NCBI RefSeq assembly: GCF_037038585.1 | Contig: NC_092524.1 | Span: forward strand, 71,448,552 to 71,512,551 | Source: Patagioenas fasciata | Taxonomy: Eukaryota; Chordata; Aves; Columbiformes; Columbidae | Length of the DNA: 64,000 nt | Direction of reading: 5' to 3' | Shown: one piece after another, positions 38,181-50,225 of the stretch | Layout of the letters: every line of letters starts with the position of its first letter | Numbering within the stretch: the first letter of the stretch is position 1 | Notes under the pieces: model-generated | What the model was told of the DNA's origin: nothing | Seen by the model: the letters and a program-made list of their open reading frames with translations, nothing else | The model's database searches: none | Made by a program: the position numbers and the translations under genes

Positions 38181-38458
38181 AGTGACAGAACAAGAGGAAA
38201 TAGCCTCAAGTTGTGCCAGGGGAGGCATAGACTGGATTTTTGGACAAATTTCTTCACCCAAAAAAGGTTGTCAGGTGTTGGAACCTGCTGCCCAGAGCAG
38301 TGGAGTCACCATCCCTGGGGGGCTGAAAAGCCATGTAGGCAATAGCTTGTAGGGACATGGGTTAGTGGTGGACTTGACAGTGCTGGGTTAAAAGTCGGAC
38401 TTGATGATCTTAATGGTCTTCTCCAAACTAAATTATTTCATGATTCTATGATTTTACT
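38181..38458 (+). mobile_element. CR1 LINE 3' end
   Basis: Contains AAGAGGAAATAGCCTCAAGT, a TTTCTTCACCCAAAAAAGG segment, GAGTCACCATCCCTGGGGGG, and a GACTTGATGATCTTAATGGT stretch. It ends in CATGATTCTATGATTTT, the standard CR1 3' tail. 5'-truncated and diverged, so it is an older insertion with no coding capacity. Confidence 0.9.
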
Positions 38459-39827
38459 CTTAAAAACATGCTGGTTGATAGCTGCAAGCCTGTGGTCTGC
38501 AGGGCTGAACAGTAGGTAACAGGTTAGACTAGTTCAAAATCCTCCAATGTGTGAAAGAACACAACTACAGCCTATCTAACAGTCACCTGCAACCAAACAG
38601 CTGGAGGAAAAAGAAAGTAAAGAAGATACCAAAATACAGATTTGCTTGCACACCAATAATAAATAACAGGCATTTTTTGTTCCTTTATAGGGGAGCAAAT
38701 ACCTCAGAGATCAGAAAAGGGCTCTGGAGCTAAAATACAGAACAGTGAGGCAGTCTGGAAAAACCAATCAGCCAGAGAGAAAAAGCCTTTGAACACACAG
38801 GAACTGAAGTTCACAGCTGTGGCAACAGCGAAAGCAGTTCTGGGAACATTTCCTTGGTTATCGTCAGTTCTCCCTGCTGCACGTTCCGCTGCCTCTGCGC
38901 AGGCGCGGATCTTATTAATAACCTTCTGTGAACAAAAGGGACCTCTGAAATAAATGTGCAAGCTTTTGTGGTATTTTTTGCATTTTCCCACTGATAGCAC
39001 TTGTTTTATTCTACATGGTTGAGGACAGTCAGACTTTCTGCTATTTTATCACTTTTATTACTTTTAATTTTTCATTTGAAGTTCCTTTGCTTCTGACTAT
39101 AAGTCAGTCATCCTGAATACTGGGGATGGGTGTGGGAAACCATCAGCGTTAGTTTATAATGTAACCTGTGGAGGTTTTCAGCCTGTACTATAGAGCTTTA
39201 TCTCTGTATCCAGGTAGAAGGCTGTTGGTATCGTCATACAATAAATTGCAGTAAATTTTAGTGATTTTCATCCAAAAAAAGTTTAAAAGATTCTAAGCCA
39301 ATAAATAAGGAAAAAAATGTACTCTTGTTTTATACTCTGCTTACATGTGTATTTTCCTAATTCATTGAACAATTTGGAATCTTTAGAGTTGTTTGCCAGG
39401 CCCACTGAATTCCCTTTCCACCATTACATTTAACAGTCTTCTCAGTGGTTTCCATGTATCAATACTGCAAACGTGTGGCATGGAGAACGCTAAGGAATTA
39501 ATAGCACATGAAATTTTGTCACTTGTAGTGCCGCAAATGTTAAGTTATGCCACTGAAATTGCATTTTAAGCAGCTTGAGATTAATGCAATTTGTCGTAAA
39601 TGTCCTATATTTTAAATGTTATGTAAAATGTGTTTTCCAGGCATGCAGAGAAGCAAGGTTGGGAATAAAGGCTGGGAATAGAGGCTGCTTTACTAGGCTA
39701 TTGCTAGTCAGATTATGCAGAAGGATTGCCTTTTTCTTTCCTTTACAGCAAAAATACCTTTGAATGTACAAGATTTCTATAGATGACTCCTAATCAAAAA
39801 AATACACACACATACATTCTGCACAGA

Positions 39828-39955
39828 GGATATATTTTTTATATATGGAAGGGAAAATATACATTATATATAATATATAATATTACATAAATATGTAATA
39901 TATACATGTAGTGTTCATTTTATATGCATGTAAATATATATAATGAATATTTTGC
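39828..39955. repeat. AT-rich low-complexity block
   Basis: Nearly all A and T with many TATATA and ATATAT runs; prone to melting and to assembly error. Confidence 0.85.
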
Positions 39956-40007
39956 TTTTTGCATATCATTAGGAAAAGATCAGGAAACCTCCTCATGTTG
40001 CTTTCTG

Positions 40008-40070
40008 TTTCTCTCTCTCTTCCTCTCTCTGTTTCAATATCTATCTCAATATCTATCTCTTCCTTTAACT
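40008..40070. repeat. Pyrimidine-rich low-complexity block
   Basis: CT-repeats grading into a CAATATCTATCT motif repeated twice. Confidence 0.8.
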
Positions 40071-43000
40071 TTCTAATTTTAAATTATCTACAGCATATAA
40101 AAATTAGAGACAGAGATAGAAGGGGGTGTGAGGAAGAGTCCTGATGTATTTTTCTTAATGGGACATAAATGCTTTATACCTTATAGCCTAGGAAGTACAT
40201 GAAAACCTCACACTTACCAGACCTGTGACTTTGTCAGTGCATACCTGAAAGCATCACAAGCTACTGAAGACACATTGGTGCTAAAACTCTGCAGTGTAAC
40301 AACGAGCAGAAAATAAGACGTTGCTCATTGGAGCAGAATGGAAATGCCGTGTGAGCGTAGCGGCTGTGACAATTTGGAAAATTTAACCCTAGGGATTTCA
40401 TGACAGGGTTTTCTGTAATTTGATTTCTGTGACTATTTTTCTAAGGAGAAAATATTCAGCTTGGTTTATTCAGTTACTTTTACAAAAGCTTTGTGGCTTC
40501 CTATTTTTTGAGGGGTAAACTTGCGTTTTGATGAAATGAATGAGGAGTTGATATATCTTCTGTACGCACATGAGGACAACGGCTGGCTGTAATTTTACTT
40601 GGCTGAGTCAACACCCCGGTCAGACCCAGGTGAGTTCCCTACATCCGTTTCAGGAATCCGCCTTTCTCACATGGTGTGGTAAGGCCCTCGTTGGCGGCGG
40701 CCACCGGAGTTACGGACAGGACGCGCTGTGCCTGCGCTGCCCGGCGCGGCGGGCGCGGGGACACGTCTGGGGGTGGCAGGTGCCTCCGGAACCCCGTCCC
40801 TGGCTGTAGGGACACAACCCACCCACACGAGTGAGCTCAGAAATGAATCAACACGTTTCCTTGACTGGGTCAGGCACGTTTTATTTAATGACTTTGTGCA
40901 GCGTTCACTGGCATGACAGTAGACGGTCAAGTGAGTTATTTTCCATGGCTGAGGCCAAACCACAGCAAAGCTCCTGAGAAACCAGCACCCTGCAGGTGAC
41001 TTGGGGTGGTCGTTGCCAGGAGCCAGGGGAGCTGTGACAGGGCCACTTCCAACTTCCACCTTTCCCTAAAAAGAAAACGGCTTAGCTGAAGAAATTGTAC
41101 GAAAACATAAACAAACAGTTACACTCCCTCAAGAGGCCCTTAAACATGACATGTTAAGTCAGTAATTTCCATGTGACTACTTGTTTAATAACAAACTGTC
41201 TCCTGAGAGGTAATTTAATCTTTTACATCTAATTAGTCTTTCTGGGAATAATGCTGGATGTTGCAAGTAGGTATGAGTCATTATACCAATGTCTTTGAAA
41301 TTTAGGATTAAACATGGCAATGAAAAAAACTTTAAATGTGTTTTTTAACTTCAGGAGCATCATATGGTTTAGTAAAAGATTAATTATTTTTTTTACTTCA
41401 GAATTAAAGTCTTTAGTATTCTTTTTATTAGGCAGCATTATTTAAAAGTCTGAATTAAACTCAAGAGTGGGATCCATCTACAGGCTGTTGCATCTGTGAA
41501 TTATTGTAATATTGAAAATATAAAAGGAGATCTACATTTAGATGTACATTACTGACTATACAGGGATTAAACTTTTTTTTCTACTTTATTTTGTTATTAT
41601 TAGCAGCACAGCTCCAAGCCGACTGAGACTGACCCTGCTCGTGAGGGCCGGTGGGGCGTGCGCGCAGGCCCTGGGGACACCAGCGTCCCTGCACTCTCCC
41701 ACACACGTCAACAGCATCATGGCACCCGTGGTCCTGAATCCAGAATCTCCCACATGATTCAGACGAGGTAAACCTGATAACCGCTTTTAGCCCAAGCTGA
41801 GACCAAGGTTTGCCTGGTGACAGGTGGGTCATTTGATCTGGTGTTATCAGAACGGTGCAGACAGCCCCTTCGTCTCGCAGAGGGCACGTCCGGACCGCGT
41901 CCCGCGCACAGGCCAGCCCGCGCCGCCCGCGCACCCTGCTGGGCCCAGCAGCGCAGGCTCTGCTGAGCTCGGACTAAACACTGTTAGCACAGGGGCAGGG
42001 GGTGCCAGCCCGGCTCTGCCGAGCCGCTCGAGGAGTGCAGCCTCCTCACTGCTTTACTGTGCGGTACAAGAACGTAAAAGGAGAGGATTCTGCAAACAGG
42101 ACTCTGCTGGACCCAAAGTCACGGATGGTATTTGGCAAAATAACATGGTGTCTCGTCAGACTGTTTGTCAGTCTCTTTCCCTGGGTCAGTTATTTTTGGT
42201 GATAAGCTGTCAAAGGAGAAACTAAGGTAGATTATGTGTCTCATTCACTTATTTCAACCATGCAGAACCTACCTGTCTCACTGGCCTTATTGTGACGTTA
42301 CCCCTGTGAGAGCTCCTCCTTTTTTAGAGGAATGTTGTGAGTGTCTGTGGGTCCCAGGCTGTGCCTGGTGCAGATGGAGGGGAGCACCCCTGCCCGGCTG
42401 GACCCCGCTTGGCTCCAGCTCTGCCTAGTGGGGCTGCTGAAGACAAACAAACATTTTATTGTTTAATAAAGTACCAGGAGAAGAGCTGGATAGCCTTCTT
42501 TTATCATGTTGGGTTAAGTAGCTATTGATTTCCACCACATGTTTGTTTGCCTCTGCTTCCCAGAGGTGAAGTGCGTGGTGACTTGAGGAATTTGCAAAGG
42601 GAAAGATATGACAAAAGTCTTGACTACTGTAATCCACACTCTTCAGGCAGCTAGAAAAGTCCTTAAGGTACCACAGAAAGATTACTATTTATAAAGAAAT
42701 AGCTGACAGCCGGGGACAGCTGCTGTGATTTTCTGTCATTTCCTAACTGACGTCACTGGAACTATTTGCATGAACTGAGTTGCCTGGTTTCCTTTCCAGA
42801 ATGAATGATAGCAGTTATAGTAATAACAACAAGAACGGTTTTTGTCATGGAGTAATATGATTTTTCTAATGTGGACATGAATCAGAATACTGGCAGAAGA
42901 CCTCAGTTTAGGTGTAAGGAAGTTTATATGTAGTATTAGCTCGAAGGTGAGACCATATTTCTAAAGCGAAGGACAAGACTGTGCCTTGCCAGCATTCTGC

Positions 43001-46000
43001 GAAGAGTAACTGAGAGCAAAGCACTCCAGGGCACATGGGTCTGGGGAGGCACCTGGATGAGCTGGCAGCCAGAGACACATCTGGCCAGCTGTGTGTGATT
43101 GATGTGCGTGTGTGAGATGGGGTGCATGTGTGTGTGAGATGGGGCGAGATGATGTGTAGCAGCAGCTGGAGCTGCAGCCTCGGGGCTCACGTGCCCTGTG
43201 TATGGGAATGTAGCGCAAGACTGGCAGGAGATTAGTTAAATGTAAATATGCTCAAGTGACTTGCACCTGTCTGTAGAAAAAGCACATACATCACACTAAT
43301 TGTTTCACTGACCTTATGTGCTTGAAGAGTAGAACCTCTGCGTTAGATAGCACAGGCCTGTGAGAAACTCCAGGCACCTTATCACTATGGCTGAGATTCC
43401 TGCTTTGTTGTGAGAAAGAGCGGGAGGCTGCACCTGCCTGAAGCCTTGAAATACAGGCGAGCTCAGCGGGCCCGGTGATCTCCCAGCAGGGCTGAACTGA
43501 CCAGCGCCTGCGTCCCCGCCGGCGTCACCTCTGCTGGGAGCTCAGGTGTGGCTTTGGAAATCCCCCAGAAGAGAGGGAACTAACATAAACCTTGCTCTTT
43601 GCAATGCATTCGTGGCCTCTGGCTCTTCTCGCGACGCGCCTGCGTATATGAACACAGCCTGGCACCAGCAACTGGGGAGACTGGGCTCCAGGGGCAGGTC
43701 CTGGGCAGCCTGAGCCCGGCTGCTGGAAGGATCTGCACTGCACATGTGTGTGTATGTACAGAATACAGCGTGTGTGCGAAACAGAGCGGTTTCTGCTGAA
43801 AGATCCTCATGCTGATTAGCCAGAGGGGGACAAGGATGTGACCCTTGGTGCTGTTTGTGTGACATGAGCGCTCTCACCTGCCAGCGTAGCGCCGTGCGGC
43901 CAGCCGTGCATATGTGTCAAATACGTGTGTTTGTCTGTGCCTATTGGAAATGTGCCCTCAGCCTTGCTGCTGGCTGGACCAGGACATGCGGCAGCAGCAG
44001 CCTTTATCGGGCTGCCAGATCTGGGCTGATTTCCCCTGATCCCACACAGATCCTTCCCCCAGATGTCCCTGCAGTCCCTCGGGATGGGAGGCTCAGCAGC
44101 TGACTCAGCAGCACCGGACAAGGACCAGAAAGGCTGGCAGGCTCCTGGTCCCTCACTGCTTTGTTTCAGGTTCCACCTTTCCATGCCTCATTTCAAGGGG
44201 CATCCTCCTCCCTTGGTATTTGAACGCGATTTTTGTGTTTATCTTTCCCAGGGCACTCTGTGTTCTCTGGATCGTTGCCGAAGGTTTAAACAGTGTGGTT
44301 TTTGTTCATCTGCTTTCACTGTTCAGCTGTCTCAAAGATCTGCCTTCCTGGGTCACACTGCGAGCAGGCTCTCTCTGCTAAATGCTACATCTTAATGGAT
44401 ATAAATCTGAACTTGGACTCACAAGGGCAAAGCTGTTGTGTCTAGCCCATTGAGCTGATGTGTGCCATGTTTAAAGTCTCTAAATACAAGTCTTTCCATA
44501 ACAACTTCACATGCCTTATGCCTGCTATATGTCCTTACTGCCTCTCCATAGAATTCACTCTGCGATCGCTTCAGGGGCCACACCATGATTTTTTTTTGTT
44601 CTTTGCCTGGTATCTAGAATACTGTGGATCTTTCTGAAAAGAACAGGTTAATAATATTTGTGGTTTTATCAGCTTTTTGCAGTATGGTTAGTTTTTGCTG
44701 AGTGCTATTTCTCTTTATTTGTGTTGAGAAACTGTACCAGATTTCAGAATTTTTCCAGATTTTAGAGCACTCCGTGAGCAGAGAGGAGGTATCGTAGCAG
44801 ACAAGATTATGTTAAAGACTTGTGTGCTACTTGTTCAGAATCTTTTCCTCACCTCCCTGATCTCTCCTGGCTCTTACGTTTATTTTGTAGAACTCCAGTG
44901 GGTTTGTAGCAGTAACAGCCAGCTGTCCTGTGTACGGATATGAACAGTCTGACAGTGCAGTGATCACAAGCCTGCCCTGTGCTGTTTGACTTTCAAAACC
45001 TAAATGTTGAACAAAGGAAAAGTAGGATGATTAGACACTGCACTGACTTAAAATGAAACAATGGCTGAGTCACTCTCAAAAGATGGAGATAAAGGAGTGA
45101 AAGAGACTTGCAGGAAGGATAAACTTCAAAGACGTGAGACAAGCAGGGTTCGCCAAGCATTACAGCAGCTGGAAATTCTAACACTGGTTCCCCAGTTAAA
45201 TTAGAACAATGAGGCTCAGTTCAGTTAAATCTACCACGAGAAAAAAGGCTTATACTGCCATCCAATGTGTATCTACCAAGGGTGGATAAATATTTTCAGC
45301 TGTAGGAGAGGGAGGACAGTATGTTTTCCCCAATCCTTGGTCAAAACGACAGCTTTCCACAAGCTCCCTTTGCAGGACAAGTCTTCCCATTATTTTGGCT
45401 ACATATTCCAGCAATTATCAGGTTTCGGAGTGCTGTCCCCCCGGGGCAGACGGTAGGGAAGTGGTACGCGCTGGGATGGGCAGCCGGGCCATGGAGAGGA
45501 GCGCTGGCGGCAGGGTGCCCCTGGACACTGCCTGGAGCAGCTTTCCTCAGGAGCCTGGAGGACGGTGTTGGGATATGAGAAGCTCTGGTCCTGCAGGGTT
45601 AAGCCTGCACCCCAGCCAGCTTATGGCCTGAGACGGTGTCTGGAGAAAGCAGACGATACTCGCTTGGCAGCCACGTCCTTACATTGAATTGGTAGGATTC
45701 AAGAATTTAGGGCTTGTCTTCATTAGTGACCCCTGCCTGAACGTGCCATCCCCGTTAACCTGGTTTGAAACACTGAGATAAAGATAAAACAGACCCGGGT
45801 ATTACAAAACTGCAATGCTAGTGAGGGGGGAGGGTCCTATTGCAACACAATGCAATTGTATTGTAATGGAGTTACTGGGAAAGCAAAATCTTCCTGGATG
45901 TGTGCAGCTGGAAAGCAAACTAAAGCACATTTTCATGCACTAAAACAAAAGCAATAATCACCAAATTTTGTCTTGTAGAAAAGTGCCAAAACTCCTCAAA

Positions 46001-46140
46001 ATTAGATATTTTTGGAAAAGAAAAATAAATTATTATGATGGTCAAGAAAACCACGCTGCCCACCCCTCCGCTCCCAGTTGGGGCAAATACGGAGTGAAAT
46101 GCCAGCAGTTGCAGGGGCATTGCCGGGGATGATCCGGTCC

Positions 46141-46770
46141 CAGGTGAGTCTGCTGCAGGTGGTCCCAGGTGGACCCCCCCGGTGCAGGTCACCCCCGCAG
46201 ACGTGCCGTCCCCCCGTGCACCTTTCTACTTGCACAGCCTTCCTCGTATCTTTGCCCTTCCCCAAACGGTTTCTCTCCAAACGTGTCCTGCGTGGGTTTT
46301 TTTCCACGTGAGACGCCCCCCCAGCCTTTGCCATCCGCTCTCGTGTCCCCACTCCCTCCTCTCTCCCCGCCAGCCCCCCCATCCCGCGCTGCTCCCCCGC
46401 TAGCCCCTCTGCCTGCGGACCCCCGGGGCGCCTGCACCACTCCACGCCGCTCATTGTCTCCCCACCCGCCCGCTTCTCTGCAGCCCAGCCCCACGGCAGT
46501 TGTGTTCCCTGGGAATTCGTGGTTTGCAGTTGTTCTCCTTTCTGTGCAGCTCGCTGCCGCCCGCCCGGCCCGGCCATGGGCGCCGCGGGGTCCGGGCGGC
46601 GCTGCCGCTGGGGAAGGAGCCGCCGCCGCGCGCCCGAGCGGAACCCGCAGCGCCGGTGCCGCCCGGTGTCGTTGCTGCTGCCGCCCCGTGGCCGCAGCCG
46701 GTACTGCAGCCCGGGGGGAGCCAGCTCTGGCCCCCGGGAGTGGCATCATTGCTGTTGCTAAAAAGCCCTT
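46141..46770. promoter_or_regulatory. GC-rich, CpG-containing patch (possible CpG island)
   Basis: GC content rises steeply here, and CpG is dense from about 46555 to 46740. The patch opens frames on both strands (up to 228 codons), all Pro/Ala/Arg-biased. I found no good start/donor pair. It ends in a T-rich then G-rich run (46817-46852) that directly precedes the CR1 copy. It could be a promoter-associated island or simply a GC-rich patch; function unassigned. Confidence 0.4.
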
Positions 46771-46854
46771 TTTATGTTACAAAAGGCAATTAAACAAACC
46801 CTCAGGCTCCCCTCTTTTCTTTTTCTTTTTTTTTTTTTTTCTGGGGGGGCGGTG

Positions 46855-49010
46855 AACAGTGAGGGATTTAGGTGGGGGAGAAGCATCCTGGAAGGGGGAT
46901 GGGGTTGAAGCTGGACTTGTCCCAATGGGGCAGCATTCTAGAACCAATGAGGACCAGGTGGCCTCCTGTACCCCTAGGGAGAAATCGGTGTGCTCAGCAT
47001 GCTTCCTGAAATGCCTGTACACCACTGCACGCAGCACGGGGAATAAGCAGGAGGAGTTAGAATCCTGTGTTCGATCAGAAGGTTACGATCTAGTGGCAAT
47101 TACAGAAACATGGTGGGACAGCTCACATGACTGGAATGTGGTCATGGATGGCTATGTCCTTTTCAGGAAAGACAGGCCAGCCAGGCGTGGTGGTGGAGTT
47201 GCTCTCTATGTGGGAGAGCAGCTACAATGTACTGAATTCTGCCCAGGAGCAGATGAGGAGCAAGTTGAGAGTGTATGGGTCAGGATCAAGGGGCAGGCTG
47301 GCAGGGGTGGTACTGTTGTAGGTGTCTATTACAGGCCACCAGATCAGACTGAGGAAGTTGATGAGGCCTTCTGTGGGCAGCTGAGAGTGGCCTCACAGTC
47401 ACAGGCCCTGGTTGTTGTGGGGGATTTTAACTTCCCTGATGTTTGCTGGAAGGACCATTCAGCCAGCCAGCCACAGTCCAGGAGGTTCCTCCAGTGCATT
47501 GGTGATAACTTCCTCATTCAAACAGTGGAGGAGTCGACCAGGAGAGGAGCACTGCTGGATCTCATCCTCACTGACAAGGAGGGTCTGGTCGAAGCAGTAA
47601 AGGTCGAGGGCTGCCTGGGTTGCAGTGACCACGAGATGGTGGAGTTCAGCATCTTTTGTGGTAGGACCAGGGCAATAAGTAGAATTGCAACCCTGGACTT
47701 TAGCAGGGCTAACTTTGGCCTTTTCAAGCAATTGCTGGGGGAAATCCCATGGACAAGGCTGCTTGAAGGTAAAGGAGCCCAAGATAGCTGGGTGGCATTC
47801 AGAGATTGCTTTTTCCATGCTCAGGATCAGAGCGTCCCCACATGCAGGAAGTCAAGGAAGGGAGCCAGGAGACCTGCGTGGTTAAATAGGGATCTGTTGG
47901 GTATGCTCAAGCAGAAGAGGAGAGTTTACAGGTCATGGAAGCAGGGTCTGGCCACTTGGGAGCAATATACGGCTGCTGTTAGAGAATGTAGGAAGGCAGC
48001 TAGGATAGCCAAGGCCTCCTTAGAATTGAACCTGGTGAAAGGGATCAAGGGCAGCAAAAAGAGCTTTTTCAAACACATAGCAGATAAAACTGACACCAGA
48101 GGCAATGTATGCCCACTGATGAATGGGGTGGGTGCCCTAGTGACAGAAGATACAGAGAAGGCAGAATTACTGAATGCTTTCTTTGTCTCTGTCTACTCCG
48201 CTGGAGGCTGTCCTGGGGAACCCTGTACCACGGAGAACCCGAATGAAGCCAGGTCAACGGAGGAGTTTGCTTTAGTCGATGAGGACTGGGTTAGGGAGCA
48301 ATTAAGTAGTCTGGACATCCATAAATCCATGAGTCCGGATGAGATGCACCTGCGGGTGCTCAGGGAGCTGGCTGAAGTCATTGCTGGACCGCTCTCCATC
48401 ATCTTTGCCAAGTCTTGGGAAACGGGAGAGGTGCCCGAGGATTGGAGGAAAGCAAATGTCACTGCAGTCTTCAAAAAGGGCAAGAAGGAGGACCCGGGTA
48501 ATTATAGACCGGTCAGCCTCACCTCTGTCCCTGGGAAAGTAATGGAACAGCTTATCCTTGGTGTCATCTCAAGGCACATCAGGGATAAGAGGGTTATTAA
48601 GGGCAGTCAGCATGGCTTTACTAAGGGTAAGTCATGCTTGACCAACCTCGTAGCCTTTTATGAGAATGTAACAAGGTGGATGGATGGTGGCAGAGTGGTG
48701 GACGTGGTCTGCCTTGACTTCAGCAAAGCGTTTGACACAGTCTCCCATAGCATCCTAGTTGTTAAGTTGAGGAGGTGTGGTCTGGACAATAGAGTAGTGA
48801 GGTGGGTTGCAAACTGGCCTAAGGAGAGAAGCCAGAGAGTGGTGGTCAATGGTGTGGAGTCCAGTTGGAGGCCAGTATCTAGTGCAGTGCCTCAGGGGTC
48901 AGTACTGGGGCCAATATTATTCAATATATGCATTAACAATTTAGATGAGGGAACTGAGTGTACTATCAGCAAGTTTGCTGATGACACCAAGCTGGGAGGT
49001 GTGGCTGACA
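46855..49010 (+). mobile_element. CR1 LINE with long EN-RT frame, 3'-truncated
   Basis: A CR1 retrotransposon beginning abruptly after the homopolymer run and ending abruptly inside the reverse-transcriptase region near GTGGCTGAC. Similarity to CR1 ORF2 is continuous in between. The 3' part of ORF2, the 3' UTR and the terminal short repeat are absent. That is the reverse of the usual 5' truncation and implies later deletion or rearrangement. ORF1 and the 5' UTR are not seen upstream. Confidence 0.9.
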
Positions 49011-49054
49011 AACATCTTTTCAGAGAGAGGGAAGTTATGAAATGGAAGAAATGA
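46859..49054 (+). CDS. CR1 ORF2 protein (endonuclease-reverse transcriptase), C-terminally truncated
   Basis: 731 codons without interruption. The N-terminal apurinic/apyrimidinic-type endonuclease shows [10 protein letters not shown] (about residue 79), [13 protein letters not shown] (about 185) and CSDHEMVEF (about 253). The reverse transcriptase shows [17 protein letters not shown] (about 537), [13 protein letters not shown] (about 585), CLDFSKAFD (about 617), [12 protein letters not shown] (about 678) and the catalytic FADD (about 705), the usual CR1 variant of YADD. All catalytic motifs are visible. CR1 ORF2 is normally longer; the post-FADD part (thumb and beyond) is replaced by about 15 residues of unrelated flank to the stop. 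The first Met is a convenience start; the native start may lie upstream. Such proteins nick DNA and copy LINE RNA in the nucleus. Absence of internal stops suggests a fairly young copy, but without its 3' end it cannot be autonomous. Confidence 0.9.
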   Translation: MRDLGGGEASWKGDGVEAGLVPMGQHSRTNEDQVASCTPREKSVCSACFLKCLYTTARSTGNKQEELESCVRSEGYDLVAITETWWDSSHDWNVVMDGYVLFRKDRPARRGGGVALYVGEQLQCTEFCPGADEEQVESVWVRIKGQAGRGGTVVGVYYRPPDQTEEVDEAFCGQLRVASQSQALVVVGDFNFPDVCWKDHSASQPQSRRFLQCIGDNFLIQTVEESTRRGALLDLILTDKEGLVEAVKVEGCLGCSDHEMVEFSIFCGRTRAISRIATLDFSRANFGLFKQLLGEIPWTRLLEGKGAQDSWVAFRDCFFHAQDQSVPTCRKSRKGARRPAWLNRDLLGMLKQKRRVYRSWKQGLATWEQYTAAVRECRKAARIAKASLELNLVKGIKGSKKSFFKHIADKTDTRGNVCPLMNGVGALVTEDTEKAELLNAFFVSVYSAGGCPGEPCTTENPNEARSTEEFALVDEDWVREQLSSLDIHKSMSPDEMHLRVLRELAEVIAGPLSIIFAKSWETGEVPEDWRKANVTAVFKKGKKEDPGNYRPVSLTSVPGKVMEQLILGVISRHIRDKRVIKGSQHGFTKGKSCLTNLVAFYENVTRWMDGGRVVDVVCLDFSKAFDTVSHSILVVKLRRCGLDNRVVRWVANWPKERSQRVVVNGVESSWRPVSSAVPQGSVLGPILFNICINNLDEGTECTISKFADDTKLGGVADKHLFREREVMKWKK

Positions 49055-49064
49055 AATGATCAAA

Positions 49065-49090
49065 TTTTATCCCAACAAATTGGGATAAAA
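49065..49090. repeat. Perfect 11-bp inverted repeat next to the CR1 break
   Basis: TTTTATCCCAA and TTGGGATAAAA flank a 4-nt CAAA loop. The hairpin lies about 55 bp past the point where CR1 similarity ends. Confidence 0.9.
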
Positions 49091-49619
49091 AGAGGGAAAA
49101 AGGCTGGTCCGGGAGGGAACTGGGCAGGCTGGTAACACAGATTGCTGCCCTCCCCTGCCTCGAAGGATTTCAGTTAAATCCGTGTGGTTTTAGGGATTGT
49201 TTCAGAGTGGTTTCCTCTGCAACTCCACTGCTGATGCTAAAAACACAAAATATTTTGATTTTCGTTTAAAAGATGAAAAGTCCAGAGAAAAAAGGGGGAA
49301 TTTTTTTTTTCAGCACTTTTGCCTCAAGGCAGTGGAACAGAGCCCTTTTATTAATCAATTCCTCCCCAATTTGGGGGTTTCTAACTTGCGGGCACTGTTT
49401 TGAGGTGGAAAATCCCCATTGCCCAGCACGCTGGGGAAAATGCTCCACACCGGACAAAACCTCCACAAAACCAGAGGATTAAAAGCCCCGACAACCCCCC
49501 GCCCCGGCTTTGAGCTGGAGCTGTATTTTGAGACAAAATATGCCCAGATTGGTGTCTCTTCGATATAACAAGCTGACGATTTAAAAAAGAGCCTTTTGAG
49601 CCCCGTAGTTATAAACGCC
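49091..49619. other. Spacer between CR1 and CpG island
   Basis: AT-rich to mixed DNA with a T-run at about 49302-49311. No gene seen. Confidence 0.45.
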
Positions 49620-50225
49620 CTCCGACGATTTCCCCGCAGAATTGCAAACCCGCCCTCCGGCTCCGCCCACCGCCAAGCAGGGCAGGCTTAGCGGCCACGC
49701 CCCCTCTCGCGAGCCGCAGTCCTCACTCAGGTCCGCTCGCAGGAGGGTCCGGGGGGCGGAGTGGGAAAAGGAGCAACCAATGGGACGGCGCGGTGGAGCA
49801 GAAAGCAGAGTGCACCGCCTCCGTCCTGTGCCTGCAGCTGGATCTCTGTGAGCGTGCTTGGGTCTCGGTGGGTGCCGGGGATTAAAGGAATTGGGGGGGT
49901 GGGCGGACCAAGGGGCTAAGGACGGGAGGCTGCGTGAGCGCTCGCTGCGGCCGGCTCCCGGGGGTCTGGAGGCAGGCGGCTCAGGGCAGCCCCCGCGGAG
50001 GTCCCTGGGGCTGGCAGAGGAGCAGGAGACGACAGCCGGCCGGGGGCAGACGTGGAGTGCGTCCCCAGCTCGCCAGAGCTCCCCCCGAGCTTTCTCCCGC
50101 GGCCGCGCTCGCCCCGTGCAGCCGCCCCCAGCTCCGGCAGCTCCTGCGAACCCGTCCCGTGTCAGGAACAGGCCGCTCCCAAGCCCCGTCGTGAAGGCAG
50201 CAAGCCGGCCTATAGTCTAAAAGTA
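49620..50225 (+). promoter_or_regulatory. CpG island with promoter motifs
   Basis: Dense CpG with GC-box-like sites (CTCCGCCCACCG near 49660, GGGGGGCGGA at 49751), the TCTCGCGAG motif of many housekeeping promoters at 49705-49713, and a forward CCAAT at 49777-49781. A donor-like GTGAGCG sits at 49848, which would end a short first exon transcribed rightward. The TCTCGCGAG element is near-palindromic, so bidirectional activity is possible. The frames inside are GC-driven. Confidence 0.6.

Larger units (their letters stand above)
38459..46140. other. Long unassigned spacer
   Basis: No gene supported. Low-complexity DNA includes an AT-rich alternating block at 39828-39955 and a pyrimidine-rich block at 40008-40070. 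A donor-like CCCAGGTGAGTTCC lies at 40628-40641 without a convincing matching acceptor. GC-rich patches at 40680-40800, 41620-41960 and 43440-43720 account for most long frames. A TG-rich stretch at 43083-43150 repeats GTGTGAGATGGGG twice. Confidence 0.4.

Noticed and set aside
46169-46855. 228-codon + strand frame before the CR1
   Set aside because: Pro/Ala-rich product of a GC-rich patch that ends in a Phe run from poly-T; no domain visible.
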